This document shows, in pieces, positions 27,195 to 35,641 of a DNA stretch of 59,271 nucleotides. A model generated the notes under the pieces. The model was given only the letters and a program-made list of their open reading frames with translations. It ran no database searches and was not told where the DNA came from. This stretch comes from an uncultured Prevotella sp. (GTDB lineage Bacteria; Bacteroidota; Bacteroidia; Bacteroidales; Bacteroidaceae). Location: NCBI GenBank assembly GCA_900322035.1, contig ONYL01000010.1, positions 1 to 59,271 on the forward strand, written 5' to 3'. The translations under genes were made by a program, and so were the position numbers. The first letter of the stretch is position 1; the number at the start of each line of letters is the position of its first letter.

Positions 27195-28715
27195 ATGAGT
27201 ATATTAACATTATTTGTTGTCATACCTGTTGTCATGCTGCTTGGACTTTGGTTGGCCCGCAACGACAATCAGGTGCGCGGTGTGATGGTGTGTGGCGCGT
27301 CGGCCCTTTTGGTTCTTGCCATTTACCTCACTGTAGCATTTATCCAGCAGCGTTCTCTTGGCAATGACGCCGCAATGCTCTGGACTTATTCCACATCTTG
27401 GTTCCCATCCCTTCACATCAATTATAGTGTTGGTGTAGACGGAATCTCAGTGGTGATGCTCCTCCTCTCCGCAATCATCGTTTTCACGGGAACTTTTGCT
27501 TCTTGGCAGTTGCAGCCCATGAAAAAAGAATACTTCCTCTGGTTCACATTGTTGAGCACCGGTGTGTTCGGCTTCTTTATTTCGACCGACATGTTCACCA
27601 TGTTCATGTTCTACGAGGTAGCCTTGATTCCTATGTATCTGCTTATTGGCGTATGGGGAACTGGTCCTAAGGAATACAGCGCCATGAAGCTTACCCTGAT
27701 GCTGATGGGTGGCTCGGCTTTGCTCATCCTCGGTATCTTAGGTATCTATTTCTTCAATGGCAAGTACGGAGGTACGTTTACTTTCGAGCTTAATGAGATC
27801 GCAAAGACTTCAACTCTCATTCCACTTGCCATTCAGAAAGTTCTCTTCCCCTTCATTTTCATTGGCTTTGGCGTTCTTGGCGCCCTGTTCCCATTCCACA
27901 CATGGAGCCCCGACGGTCACGCTTCTGCGCCTACAGCTGTCTCTATGCTTCACGCTGGTGTGCTGATGAAGTTGGGAGGGTATGGCTGTTTCCGCATTGC
28001 CATGTATCTTCTCCCGCAGGCTGCTCATGACTTGGCTTGGATCTTCCTTATCCTTACCACGTGTTCTGTGGTCTATGGTGCGCTCTCTGCTTGTGTTCAG
28101 ACCGACTTGAAGTATATCAATGCTTATTCATCAGTCTCCCACTGTGGTATGGTGCTTTTCGCATTGTTGATGATGACCCAGACAGCTATCACGGGTGCTG
28201 TGTTGCAGATGCTTTCTCATGGTTTGATGACAGCTCTCTTCTTCGCTGTAATTGGAATGATTTATCACCGGGCAGGCACTCGTGACGTCCGCCGTTTGGG
28301 TGGCTTGATGAAGATCGTTCCCTTCTTGGCTGTTGCCTACGTAGTCGCTGGTTTGGCCAATCTCGGTTTGCCAGGATTCTCTGGTTTTGTTGCCGAGATG
28401 AACATCTTTGTGGGTTCATTTGAGGTTAACGACACTTTCCATCGCGCATGTACCATCATTGCTTGTACGTCGATTGTCATCACGGCCGTCTACATCCTGC
28501 GTGTTGTTGGAAAGATCCTTTATCAGCGAGTTCCCAACCAAAAGTTCTATCAGCTTCACGACGCTACATGGGATGAGCGAATTGCCGTTGCAGGACTTAT
28601 CTTCTGTGTAGCCGGCTTGGGCATGTTTCCACTCTGGGCACAGGATGTTATTAATTCCGCAGTTGGTCCTATGATTCAGCATATTCTTAGTGTCGGTATG
28701 GTTGCTGGGATGTAA
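27195..28715 (+). CDS. nuoM: NADH-quinone oxidoreductase subunit M
   Basis: Second antiporter-like pump, 506 residues, about fourteen helices. Family motifs: 'MFMFYEVALIPMYLLIGVWG' with the conserved Glu, 'GALFPFHTWSPDGHASAPTA' with the Asp/His, 'MLHAGVLMKLGGYGCFRI' with the Lys, and 'GLPGFSGFVAEMNIFVGSF'. Only 6 bases after nuoL. Confidence 0.95.
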   Translation: MSILTLFVVIPVVMLLGLWLARNDNQVRGVMVCGASALLVLAIYLTVAFIQQRSLGNDAAMLWTYSTSWFPSLHINYSVGVDGISVVMLLLSAIIVFTGTFASWQLQPMKKEYFLWFTLLSTGVFGFFISTDMFTMFMFYEVALIPMYLLIGVWGTGPKEYSAMKLTLMLMGGSALLILGILGIYFFNGKYGGTFTFELNEIAKTSTLIPLAIQKVLFPFIFIGFGVLGALFPFHTWSPDGHASAPTAVSMLHAGVLMKLGGYGCFRIAMYLLPQAAHDLAWIFLILTTCSVVYGALSACVQTDLKYINAYSSVSHCGMVLFALLMMTQTAITGAVLQMLSHGLMTALFFAVIGMIYHRAGTRDVRRLGGLMKIVPFLAVAYVVAGLANLGLPGFSGFVAEMNIFVGSFEVNDTFHRACTIIACTSIVITAVYILRVVGKILYQRVPNQKFYQLHDATWDERIAVAGLIFCVAGLGMFPLWAQDVINSAVGPMIQHILSVGMVAGM

Positions 28716-28741
28716 ATGAAAACGATTAACGACAAAACAAA

Positions 28742-30214
28742 ATGAACGTAGATTATAGTCAATTTTTGAATATGTTGCCTGAGGCTTCATTGATGGCGAT
28801 ACTCGTTATCACCTTTCTCGTGGACTTTTTCACGGCTAAAAAGCCTGCAGACACCGTCGACGGAAATCCCCGTAAGTGGTTCAATTGCCTCGTTTGCGTA
28901 TTGATGCTGATTCACATCTGTTTGAATATAGCTCCGACTGCTCCTGCAACAGCATTTGGTGGCATGTACACAACGGGAGCTGCACAGGGCGTTATCAAGA
29001 CCATTCTTGCAACTGGAACGCTGATCGTGCTCATCCAGGCTCGAGAGTGGCTGAGCCGCCCCGATACAGCTTTCAAGGAGGGTGAATTTTATGTCCTGGT
29101 CTTCTCTACATTGCTGGGTATGAACATGATGGTGAGCGCCAGTCACTTCCTCTTGTTCTTCCTGGGCCTTGAAATGGCCAGCATTCCTATGGCTTGCCTC
29201 GTGGCATTTGACAAATACCGTCACAATTCCGCTGAAGCCGGTGCGAAGTTCATTCTTACTGCAACGTTCTCCAGCGGTGTGATGCTCTATGGTATCAGCT
29301 TCCTCTATGGTGCTTGTGGAACACTCTATTTTGATGATGTCGCTCAGAAGATTTCTGCTACACCCATGATGATTATGGGTATGGTATTCTTCTTCAGTGG
29401 CTTGGCTTTCAAGATATCCCTCGTTCCCTTCCACTTTTGGACAGCCGATTCCTATCAAGGTGCTCCAACTACAGTGACGGGCTACCTGTCGGTAGTTTCC
29501 AAGGGCGCAGCAGCCTTCGCGCTTTGCTGCATTCTGATGAAAGTTTTTGCTCCGATTTCACAGTATTGGCAGTACATGCTCTACATTGTCATCGTACTTT
29601 CCATCACCGTAGCCAACCTTTTTGCCATTCGCCAGAAAGACCTCAAGCGTTTCATGGCTTTCTCGTCTATCTCTCAGGCCGGTTACATTGTCTTGGCTAT
29701 CGTGGGCAATACAACAATGAGCATCAGTGCTCTGAGCTTCTATGTGTTAGTCTATGTAGTGGCCAATATGGGTGTGTTCACCATTATTTCGGCTGTTGAG
29801 GAACACAACAACGGAATAGTAGACATGGACAGCTACAATGGATTTTACAAAACCAATCCGAAACTTTCCATGCTGATGACACTCAGCCTGTTCTCTTTGG
29901 GTGGCATTCCTCCTTTTGCAGGTATGTTCTCCAAGTTCTTCGTGTTCATGGCTTCTGTCAAAGGAGCTGATCTGCTGACCACGAATGGCGTTTTGGCTTA
30001 TTCAACGATGTTTATCGCTTTGATCAACACCGTGATCAGTCTTTACTACTATTTGCTGATTGTGAAGGCTATGTATATCAAGCCCAATGATAATCCGTTG
30101 CCTACGTTTAAGAGCGCAGCTTCTACAAAACTCGCTCTTGCTCTTTGCACGGCCGGGGTGATCGGCTTTGGTATATTCAGCAGTGTCTACGAGTGGATTG
30201 CCGCTGCTGTCTGA
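28742..30214 (+). CDS. nuoN: NADH-quinone oxidoreductase subunit N
   Basis: Third antiporter-like pump, 490 residues. Motifs: '[21 protein letters not shown]' with the helix-5 Glu, '[20 protein letters not shown]' with the Lys, '[19 protein letters not shown]', and '[20 protein letters not shown]'. Last gene of the operon, 26 bases behind nuoM, with a strong terminator 51 bases after its stop. No nuoE, nuoF or nuoG is found on either side. Confidence 0.95.
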   Translation: MNVDYSQFLNMLPEASLMAILVITFLVDFFTAKKPADTVDGNPRKWFNCLVCVLMLIHICLNIAPTAPATAFGGMYTTGAAQGVIKTILATGTLIVLIQAREWLSRPDTAFKEGEFYVLVFSTLLGMNMMVSASHFLLFFLGLEMASIPMACLVAFDKYRHNSAEAGAKFILTATFSSGVMLYGISFLYGACGTLYFDDVAQKISATPMMIMGMVFFFSGLAFKISLVPFHFWTADSYQGAPTTVTGYLSVVSKGAAAFALCCILMKVFAPISQYWQYMLYIVIVLSITVANLFAIRQKDLKRFMAFSSISQAGYIVLAIVGNTTMSISALSFYVLVYVVANMGVFTIISAVEEHNNGIVDMDSYNGFYKTNPKLSMLMTLSLFSLGGIPPFAGMFSKFFVFMASVKGADLLTTNGVLAYSTMFIALINTVISLYYYLLIVKAMYIKPNDNPLPTFKSAASTKLALALCTAGVIGFGIFSSVYEWIAAAV

Positions 30215-30265
30215 TTGTGATTGCAACTTTCTCTTAGCACTTTTCAGCTGGGAGCATATATTTTC

Positions 30266-30306
30266 AAGAAACCGCATTTGAATATTCAGGTGCGGTTTCT
30301 TTTTCT
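30266..30306 (+). terminator. Terminator of the nuo operon
   Basis: An 11-bp perfect inverted repeat (30266-30276 with 30291-30301) is followed by TTTTT. It lies 51 bases after the nuoN stop. Confidence 0.88.
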
Positions 30307-30332
30307 GTAATCACAATTTTAGGCGCCTTCCT

Positions 30333-30420
30333 GCTTTTGCGTCCTTGTTGGCTTGCTTTTGCCTCCCACCGGGTTTGCTTATGGGAGCCGACCGGGCGGC
30401 TTTTGGCGGACTGCATGAAT
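30333..30420. repeat. Array of four 22-bp modular repeat units (array 2)
   Basis: Four exact 22-base units at 30333, 30355, 30377 and 30399. They start GCTTTTGC, GCTTTTGC, GCTTATGG and GCTTTTGG, and the last ends CTGCATGAAT, nearly the end of array 1. Middles vary but share CCGACCGGG-like cores. It sits in the gap between the nuo terminator and tRNA-Arg. From 30421 to 30600 nothing else is recognised. Confidence 0.7.
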
Positions 30421-30603
30421 AAACACTGTTTGCACCTTGTTTGCTGCTTCTTGCTTGGGTGAGAAACCGATGTGGTGTGGATGAATGTTAGGCGATGGGA
30501 CGATTTGGTTGGTCTTTATGTTAGTGGGGCTGACCACAAACATATAGAGAATAGTGAATGTTTACCGTTCTTGAATATTTTGATGGGATTGTGTAGAATT
30601 GAT

Positions 30604-30648
30604 TATATAAAAAACCAGCAAATTAAGAAAATCTAACTTGCTGGTTTT
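30604..30648 (-). terminator. Terminator of tRNA-Arg
   Basis: An 11-bp perfect inverted repeat (30611-30621 with 30638-30648). Read on the minus strand it ends in a run of six or more T. It lies 6 bases after the 3' end of the tRNA. Confidence 0.9.
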
Positions 30649-30653
30649 CAAAG

Positions 30654-30727
30654 TGATTTCGCTGGGACTCGAACCCAGAACCCACAGCTTAGAAGGCTGT
30701 TGCTCTATCCAGTTGAGCTACGAAACC
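30654..30727 (-). tRNA. tRNA-Arg (anticodon TCT)
   Basis: On the minus strand a full cloverleaf of 74 bases can be drawn. The acceptor stem is GGTTTCG with CGAAATC (one G-T pair) and the D arm is AGCTC...GAGC. The anticodon stem is ACAGC/GCTGT around loop CTTCTAA, with anticodon TCT reading AGA. The T arm is CTGGG TTCGAGT CCCAG. The discriminator base is A, and the 3' CCA is not encoded (the next bases are CTT), as is usual in this phylum. Confidence 0.96.
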
Positions 30728-30947
30728 CTTTTCGAGATGCAAAATTAATAAAAATTCCTTGATTAATGGCATGAGAACATCAATTTAACATATCTTTTAC
30801 AGTTAATTTTCACCGAATTGCACTTTGGGACTTTCGATACATAGAATTATCTCCTTTGTATAGTTGTTTGAGGCACGTTATGTTATGATTTTTTAATTTG
30901 AGTGTAACATTTTCCTTTCAAAGGATTCGTATTTAAAGAAAAAATAG

Positions 30948-30955
30948 TAATTTTG
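30948..30955 (+). promoter_or_regulatory. -7 box of the RNase P RNA promoter
   Basis: TAATTTTG at 30948-30955 fits TAnnTTTG. The first paired base of the RNA follows 6 bases later, a normal distance to the transcription start. The -33 element is weak (ATTCG at 30925). Confidence 0.6.
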
Positions 30956-30960
30956 TACTG

Positions 30961-31353
30961 GAAACAGTGTTCCGGCTCTGCCGCTGGCAACAATCGTTGC
31001 GAGAGGAAAGTCCGGGCAGCATAAGGCGCTCCACTTCTGAAAATGGAAGCTGTTGGCGACAGCAGATGAAGGTAGAAGAAAACAACCGCCGCCACTTAGT
31101 TGGCAGTAAGGGTGAGAAGGTGGTGTAAGAGACCACCAGTTGTCGGGCAATCGGCAAGCTGTACCGTTTGGAGGCTGCAAGTTCATGTATACCACCGTCA
31201 TGACAGGGTTGCCTGCCCGAGACGGCTTGCCGTCACGGTGGAGGGTAGAACGCTTGAGCCATGGGGTGACTCATGGATTAGATAAATGGTAGGCACCGCG
31301 CATACATCTTTGTATTCGTGGAACAGAACCCGGCTTATAGGGACACTGTTTCT
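30961..31353 (+). ncRNA. rnpB: RNase P RNA, bacterial class A
   Basis: Catalytic RNA that trims the 5' leader from pre-tRNA. Diagnostic conserved blocks are present: 'GAGGAAAGTCCGGGC' near 31002 (P4 5' side and CR-I), 'AGGGTGAGAAGGTGGTGTAAG' and 'GAGACCACCAG' near 31108-31140, and 'CAGAACCCGGCTTATAGGG' near 31324-31342 (CR-V, P4 3' side). The ends pair as helix P1: GAAACAGTG at 30961 with CACTGTTTC at 31344-31352. About 393 bases, normal size. A TCTTTTTTG run follows at once and probably ends the transcript. Confidence 0.97.
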
Positions 31354-31391
31354 CTTTTTTGTTTAAACCGCTTAAAATACCGGAGGTGAAG

Positions 31392-31796
31392 ATGACAAAA
31401 GATGATATATTGCACGATTATGAGCACATGGTGTCGAACAAGATCTTAGCCCACTGTAAAGAAGACGGCTTTCCTGCTATAGAGAATTATGGGATTACTA
31501 AGTCAGACCTTGAGACTTATCTCTTTGAGAAGCAGGCTTTGATGGATAGCCACAGCAATGAGAAAGTCCGTTATACGGTGTGGGGCATCTTAATCGTTAT
31601 CCCTGTGGTGGTGCTTGATTGCTTCCCACACAAGAGCCTTCCCTGGGGAGATTGGTCAATCTATTTTGGAATTGCTATCGGAATCGTATTATGCTTGATG
31701 TATGAGGTGGTTTCGCGATTCATCTATCATCGCAAACTCACCGAACACTACAGTGAGAAGATCGAAAAATATATATCTGATGTTTTGAACTACTAA
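31392..31796 (+). CDS. Small two-helix membrane protein, unknown function
   Basis: A 134-residue protein starting at ATG 31392 (MTKDDILHDYEHMV), chosen because GGAGG lies 8 bases before it; a longer frame from 31359 would run into the rnpB end. Seen: a charged N-terminal half (about 1-62), two hydrophobic helices (about 63-78 'YTVWGILIVIPVVVL' and 86-108 'DWSIYFGIAIGIVLCLMYEV'), then a basic C-terminal helix. No known family recognised. It lies 14 bases before a DUF1232 gene and shares its transcript. Confidence 0.75.
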   Translation: MTKDDILHDYEHMVSNKILAHCKEDGFPAIENYGITKSDLETYLFEKQALMDSHSNEKVRYTVWGILIVIPVVVLDCFPHKSLPWGDWSIYFGIAIGIVLCLMYEVVSRFIYHRKLTEHYSEKIEKYISDVLNY

Positions 31797-31810
31797 ACTA
31801 CAAGTCGACT

Positions 31811-32218
31811 ATGGACATCAACGAAATTCTGAATTACAAAGACAAGTTCTCGCAATCGGCATTTTTGGAGAAGATTTCTCGTATTGCCAAGCGCGCCGGT
31901 GCCAAACTTATCTATGCAGCTTTGATCTTATATTATACGCTTCAGTCTGATAAGGTCAGCTTGAAGGACAAGGCCATTATCCTTGGCGCTCTCGGTTATC
32001 TTATTAGTCCTCTCGATGTAGTGCCTGATGCGATCCCCATTGCGGGCTTGGGAGATGATTTAGCGGTGCTCATCTTTGTGCTCAAGAAGGTTTGGGGTGA
32101 AGTCAACGACGATGTACGTGCCAAAGCCAAATCCAAACTCTCCCGCTGGTTTGATGAGGATGAGTTGAAGGATGTCGATGATCTTTTCTCCCAAAAGCCG
32201 GAGGATACCCCTATTTAA
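31811..32218 (+). CDS. YkvA family protein (DUF1232)
   Basis: A 135-residue membrane-associated protein. The DUF1232 core is plain: 'KDKAIILGALGYLISPLDVV' followed by 'PDAIPIAGLGDDLAVLIFVL' (about 56-97). The acidic Asp pairs 'SPLDVVPD' and 'GLGDDLA' are the family hallmark. N-terminal basic helix and acidic C-terminus ('DEDELKDVDDLFSQKPED'). Function of the family is unknown. Second gene after rnpB, convergent with the glycosyltransferase gene to the right. Confidence 0.88.
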   Translation: MDINEILNYKDKFSQSAFLEKISRIAKRAGAKLIYAALILYYTLQSDKVSLKDKAIILGALGYLISPLDVVPDAIPIAGLGDDLAVLIFVLKKVWGEVNDDVRAKAKSKLSRWFDEDELKDVDDLFSQKPEDTPI

Positions 32219-32268
32219 AGAGGATGGCCCGATTTAAAGACTGAGGGGAGATCGCGCTTTACGGCCTG

Positions 32269-33312
32269 TCAGGAATCCAATTGAGTGTAGGTCTTATGAC
32301 CTTTCGCATAATATTGCCATAGAATACTGTGGCGATAAAGGATTTCGCTATCTGATTTTTTTCGCATCGACTGGATTCTGTTACGGTCTGCCGTGAAGTC
32401 TTTGCGCCAGGCCGCGAAAGCCTTTCTTCCCTTGATGACGGCTTTGAAATCCCCAAAGTTGCGTTTGAGAATGAGCATCTCGAAGGCTGCAAGGTAATCC
32501 AAAAACCAACGGCACCGCATAACGGCTCGCAGACGTTCGCTTTCTACATTCTTGTATATCATTGTCAGGTTGTTGCGAAAGTTGAGGAAGGTTTTCATCG
32601 GATTGCTCTTTGGCAATGTGCCGCCTCCAACATGATAGACAACGCTCTGAGGCACAAGCATGATGTCGCGTCCCATGATTCGAAGCCGCCAGCACAGGTC
32701 GATTTCTTCATTGTGGGCAAAGAAGCGCTTGTCCAGTGCGCCAGCCTCCCAATAGTCTTTTTTTCTGATCACCATGCAGGCCCCTGTTGCCCAGGCTAAC
32801 AGATCCGGCGTGTCGTACTGACCGTGGTCTTTCTCTACGATGTCGAAAATTCTTCCACGGCAAAAAGGGTAGCCCAAGATGTCCAACTTACCGCCGCTTG
32901 CTCCTGCGTATTCAAATTCCTCTCGATGGAAAATAGATCGGAGTTTGGGCTGACAGACTGCGCATTCTGGGTGTGTGTCCATATAGTTGAGCAAAGGCTT
33001 GAGCCAGTGCGGAGTGACTTCAACATCTGAGTTGAGAAGCACGTAATATTCTGCGTCGACCTGTTTCAGCGCGCGGTTGTAGCCCTCAGCGAAACCGTAG
33101 TTGTCATCAAGCACTATGGTTCGCAATTGTGGGAAATCACGGCTGAGCATCTGCAAGGAGTCATCTGTCGATGCATTGTCGGCAATGATGACTTGGGCCT
33201 CGTCTTTAGAGCATTCGATGACGTTCGGCAAGTATTGCTGCATCATTTTGCTGCCGTTCCAGTTGAGGATGACAATGGCAGCTTTGTTGTTCGTTGGTTG
33301 GGTGGTGTTCAT
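32269..33312 (-). CDS. Glycosyltransferase family 2
   Basis: A 347-residue GT-A fold enzyme. Nucleotide-sugar binding start 'AAIVILNWNGSKMMQQYLP', then 'VIIADNASTDDSLQML' and 'NYGFAEGYNRAL'. The metal-binding motif is 'VLLNSDVEVTPHWL', with acceptor-side 'NEEIDLCWRLRIMGRDI' and 'VVYHVGGGTLPKSNP'. The pattern is that of rhamnosyltransferase-like GT2 proteins used for O-antigen or capsule. No membrane helices are seen. It starts 8 bases after the mtaB stop, so it is transcribed with it. Confidence 0.9.
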   Translation of the reverse strand: MNTTQPTNNKAAIVILNWNGSKMMQQYLPNVIECSKDEAQVIIADNASTDDSLQMLSRDFPQLRTIVLDDNYGFAEGYNRALKQVDAEYYVLLNSDVEVTPHWLKPLLNYMDTHPECAVCQPKLRSIFHREEFEYAGASGGKLDILGYPFCRGRIFDIVEKDHGQYDTPDLLAWATGACMVIRKKDYWEAGALDKRFFAHNEEIDLCWRLRIMGRDIMLVPQSVVYHVGGGTLPKSNPMKTFLNFRNNLTMIYKNVESERLRAVMRCRWFLDYLAAFEMLILKRNFGDFKAVIKGRKAFAAWRKDFTADRNRIQSMRKKSDSEILYRHSILWQYYAKGHKTYTQLDS

Positions 33313-33320
33313 TTTTGTTC

Positions 33321-34697
33321 TTAGCTGATCACTTCCGCCTTGAGCGCGTCTTGCCTCAGGTTGAAGCCGCCCAAGCGCACGCGGATAATCTCGTTGTCGT
33401 ATTCTTCCTTTGCGTTGCTGGCTGACAATTCCACACGGATGTAGTTGCGTGTGAAGCCATGCATGGGTTTATTGGCAGCCGTCCTCTCAAAAAGCACTTC
33501 GGCTTCTTTCCCGATATGAGCAGAATAAAAATCGTGGGTTTTTCTTTCCGAGAGCTGCAGTAAGCGCTTTGAGCGGTTCTTCTTCTCTTTTTCGTCCACT
33601 ATGTAGGGAATTGAGAGGGCAGACGTACCTGGCCGTTCACTATAGGGGAAAACATGAAGCTGCGTCACGGGCAGGCTGTCTAAAAAGTTGTAGCAGTCCT
33701 CAAAGTCTTCGGGATGCTCACCACGGCAGCCCACCATAACGTCAACGCCAATGAAGGCATCGGGCATTTTTTCTTTGATAAGATTGATCTTATGAGCGAA
33801 AAGCTTACTGTCGTAGCGGCGATGCATCAATTTCAAGACCCGGTCGCTTCCGCTTTGCAGGGGTATATGGAAGTGGGGCATGAAGGCGCGGGAGTGAGCA
33901 CAATAGTCAATCAGTTCATCACTCAAGAGATCGGGCTCCAAGGATGAAATGCGATAGCGCTTGATTTCCTCCACTTGGTCCAAAGCTTTGACGAGATCGA
34001 TAAAACGCTCGTGCGTAGTCTTACCGAAGTCTCCGATGTTGACACCCGTGATAACGATTTCCTTACCGCCCTCACGAGCTGTCTGGCGGGCCTGATCGAC
34101 AAGTGATTCAATCGAGGGATTTCGGGAGAATCCCCGCGCGTAGGGAATTGTGCAGTAAGTGCAAAAATAGTCGCAGCCATCCTGTACCTTCAGAAAATAG
34201 CGCGTCCGGTTGCCGCGGGAGCAAGAAGGTTGAAAACTTTTGATGTCCTTGGTCTTCACATGATGATAATATCCACCGTCTTTCCCACCGTCCAACTCGG
34301 CTGTGTCGGGTTGGGCGTGATGGAGTCGTAGCGACCATGCATCGTTGAGATACTGAATCAGATTAGCTTTTTCGTTGCTTCCCAAAACGAGGTTGACTCC
34401 AGGAATCTTCGCCACTGTGGCCGATTCGAGCTGGGCGTAACACCCGGTCACCACCATAAAGGCTTCGGGATTTTCTCTGGCTACGCGGTGTATGAGCTGC
34501 CGGCATTTATGATCGGCCTCGCCGGTCACCGAACAGGTGTTGATAAGACAGAGATCGGCGGGTTCGCTTTTCTCAGCCTCAGTCACGCCCATTTCTTCAA
34601 GTGATCGGGCGAAAGTTGAGGTCTCTGAGAAGTTCAGCTTGCAGCCTAATGTGTAGAATTTGGCTTTCTTGCCTTGGAATATACTTGTATCTATCAT
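33321..34697 (-). CDS. mtaB: tRNA t6A37 methylthiotransferase MtaB
   Basis: Radical-SAM enzyme that adds a methylthio group to t6A37 of tRNAs reading ANN codons. The 458-residue protein has the N-terminal UPF0004 domain with its three cluster cysteines ('YTLGCKLNFSE', 'LINTCSVTGEADHKC', 'VVTGCYAQLE'). The radical-SAM motif CxxxCxxC is 'DGCDYFCTYCTIPYARG', followed by 'HIPLQSGSDRVLKLMHRRY' and 'GVDVMVGCRGE'. The C-terminal TRAM domain starts around residue 385. 'VTGEADHKCRQ' and the general layout favour MtaB over MiaB or RimO. First gene of a two-gene transcript with a GT2. Confidence 0.92.
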   Translation of the reverse strand: MIDTSIFQGKKAKFYTLGCKLNFSETSTFARSLEEMGVTEAEKSEPADLCLINTCSVTGEADHKCRQLIHRVARENPEAFMVVTGCYAQLESATVAKIPGVNLVLGSNEKANLIQYLNDAWSLRLHHAQPDTAELDGGKDGGYYHHVKTKDIKSFQPSCSRGNRTRYFLKVQDGCDYFCTYCTIPYARGFSRNPSIESLVDQARQTAREGGKEIVITGVNIGDFGKTTHERFIDLVKALDQVEEIKRYRISSLEPDLLSDELIDYCAHSRAFMPHFHIPLQSGSDRVLKLMHRRYDSKLFAHKINLIKEKMPDAFIGVDVMVGCRGEHPEDFEDCYNFLDSLPVTQLHVFPYSERPGTSALSIPYIVDEKEKKNRSKRLLQLSERKTHDFYSAHIGKEAEVLFERTAANKPMHGFTRNYIRVELSASNAKEEYDNEIIRVRLGGFNLRQDALKAEVIS

Positions 34698-35087
34698 TTT
34701 CTTAGTTGTTTCATGCCTGAGCCTTCACCTTATTATATATAAGACGCAGATGACTTGTATGATCTGACAAACAAGTGGAGGCTAATCTCGGGCCCATGCC
34801 CAACCGGCTTTTCCTTTGCAAAGGTACGAAAAAAGATAAGAATCTCTTATGTTTCCCACTCACTTTTATCGGTCGAATGATGGTCTTCTAAAAACCTTTC
34901 TATTGTGGTTTTAAAAATTAACTTTTGTTAGCTATACGTAATTTACTGAAAATCAGATATGTTAGAAAAAGTTACAGCAAAAGGCGAAAAAAAACAGAAA
35001 AATATAGTTGTCATATTAAAAAAATGGTTACCTTTGCAGTGTTTTAATAAACAAATGATTGTTTTACAGATTTAAAAAGCAAAGAAA
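34698..35087. other. Intergenic region with divergent promoters
   Basis: A 390-base AT-rich gap between mtaB (leftward) and the small lipoprotein (rightward). TACCTTTG on the minus strand at 34826-34819 is a likely -7 box for mtaB. TTG at 35008-35010 with TACCTTTG at 35029-35036 (18 bases apart) is a good promoter for the lipoprotein. No gene, repeat or RNA is recognised in the rest. Confidence 0.6.
35008..35036 (+). promoter_or_regulatory. Bacteroidetes-type promoter of the small lipoprotein gene
   Basis: TTG (35008-35010), an 18-base spacer and TACCTTTG (35029-35036), 51 bases before the start codon. Confidence 0.65.
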
Positions 35088-35297
35088 ATGAAGAAATTAG
35101 TTTTGATGTTCGTAGCTATCGCAGCTATGTCTTTCGCATCTTGCAATGGTAACAAGCAGGCAGCTCCCGCTGCAGATTCTACAGCTGATTCTACTCAGGT
35201 TGATTCTACCGCTTCTGACAGCGCTGCTACCGATAGCGCCGCTTCTGATAGCGCTGCTACTCCCGCCGCTGCTGATACAGCTGCTCAGGCAAAGTAA
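35088..35297 (+). CDS. Small Ala/Asp/Ser/Thr-rich lipoprotein
   Basis: A 69-residue exported lipoprotein. Signal peptide 1-18 ends in lipobox 'FASC' with Cys19 as the lipid anchor. The mature part is nearly only Ala, Asp, Ser and Thr in tandem phrases such as 'DSTADSTQVDSTASDSAATD', so it is disordered and acidic. DNA repeats match (GATAGCGCYGC and variants). It has a good promoter and a strong terminator of its own, so it is a real monocistronic gene, probably well expressed. No function can be given; a spacer or surface coat role is only a guess. Confidence 0.85.
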   Translation: MKKLVLMFVAIAAMSFASCNGNKQAAPAADSTADSTQVDSTASDSAATDSAASDSAATPAAADTAAQAK

Positions 35298-35329
35298 TTT
35301 GCGAAAGCGAACAGAAAATTTGAGAATCG

Positions 35330-35364
35330 CCGCCAGACTCTGTGTTGAGTTTGGCGGTTTTTTT
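35330..35364 (+). terminator. Terminator of the small lipoprotein gene
   Basis: An 11-bp stem (35330-35340 with 35347-35357, one G-T pair) with a TGTGTT loop, followed by seven T. It lies 32 bases after the stop. Confidence 0.9.
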
Positions 35365-35641
35365 GTCTATTACAGTCTTGCCCCAACGGTTGTGGCTGTC
35401 ATCCCCTTAGCCGGTTCCCCTCTTTCTTTTTCGGCTATAAAAATCACTTCTGTAATGCATTCTCTCCTTTGAAGATTTAATTCAACAAAATTTCCCCAAA
35501 ATTTTTCTTATTTCTTGAATAAAATATATAATTTTGTAGCTGCTAAAGCGCATTCACCTGAAAGCATTTAATAACCTAATCCTCGCCCTCATCTATGGTT
35601 GTCAATGTGATGGAGGTGAGTCTTTATATTATATAAAACAA
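35365..35641 (+). promoter_or_regulatory. Leader and probable promoter of the secreted protein gene
   Basis: Together with the terminator before it, this fills a 344-base gap. TAATTTTG at 35529-35536 fits a -7 box, with no clear -33 at the usual distance. The leader of about 100 bases holds an imperfect inverted repeat (CCTCGCCCTCATC near 35581 with GATGGAGGTGAG near 35609) shortly before the start codon, which could affect translation. No riboswitch class is recognised. Confidence 0.4.

Noticed and set aside
30883-31285. Reading frames overlapping RNase P RNA on both strands
   Set aside because: The region is fully explained by conserved RNase P RNA blocks; none of the frames has a ribosome site or family match.
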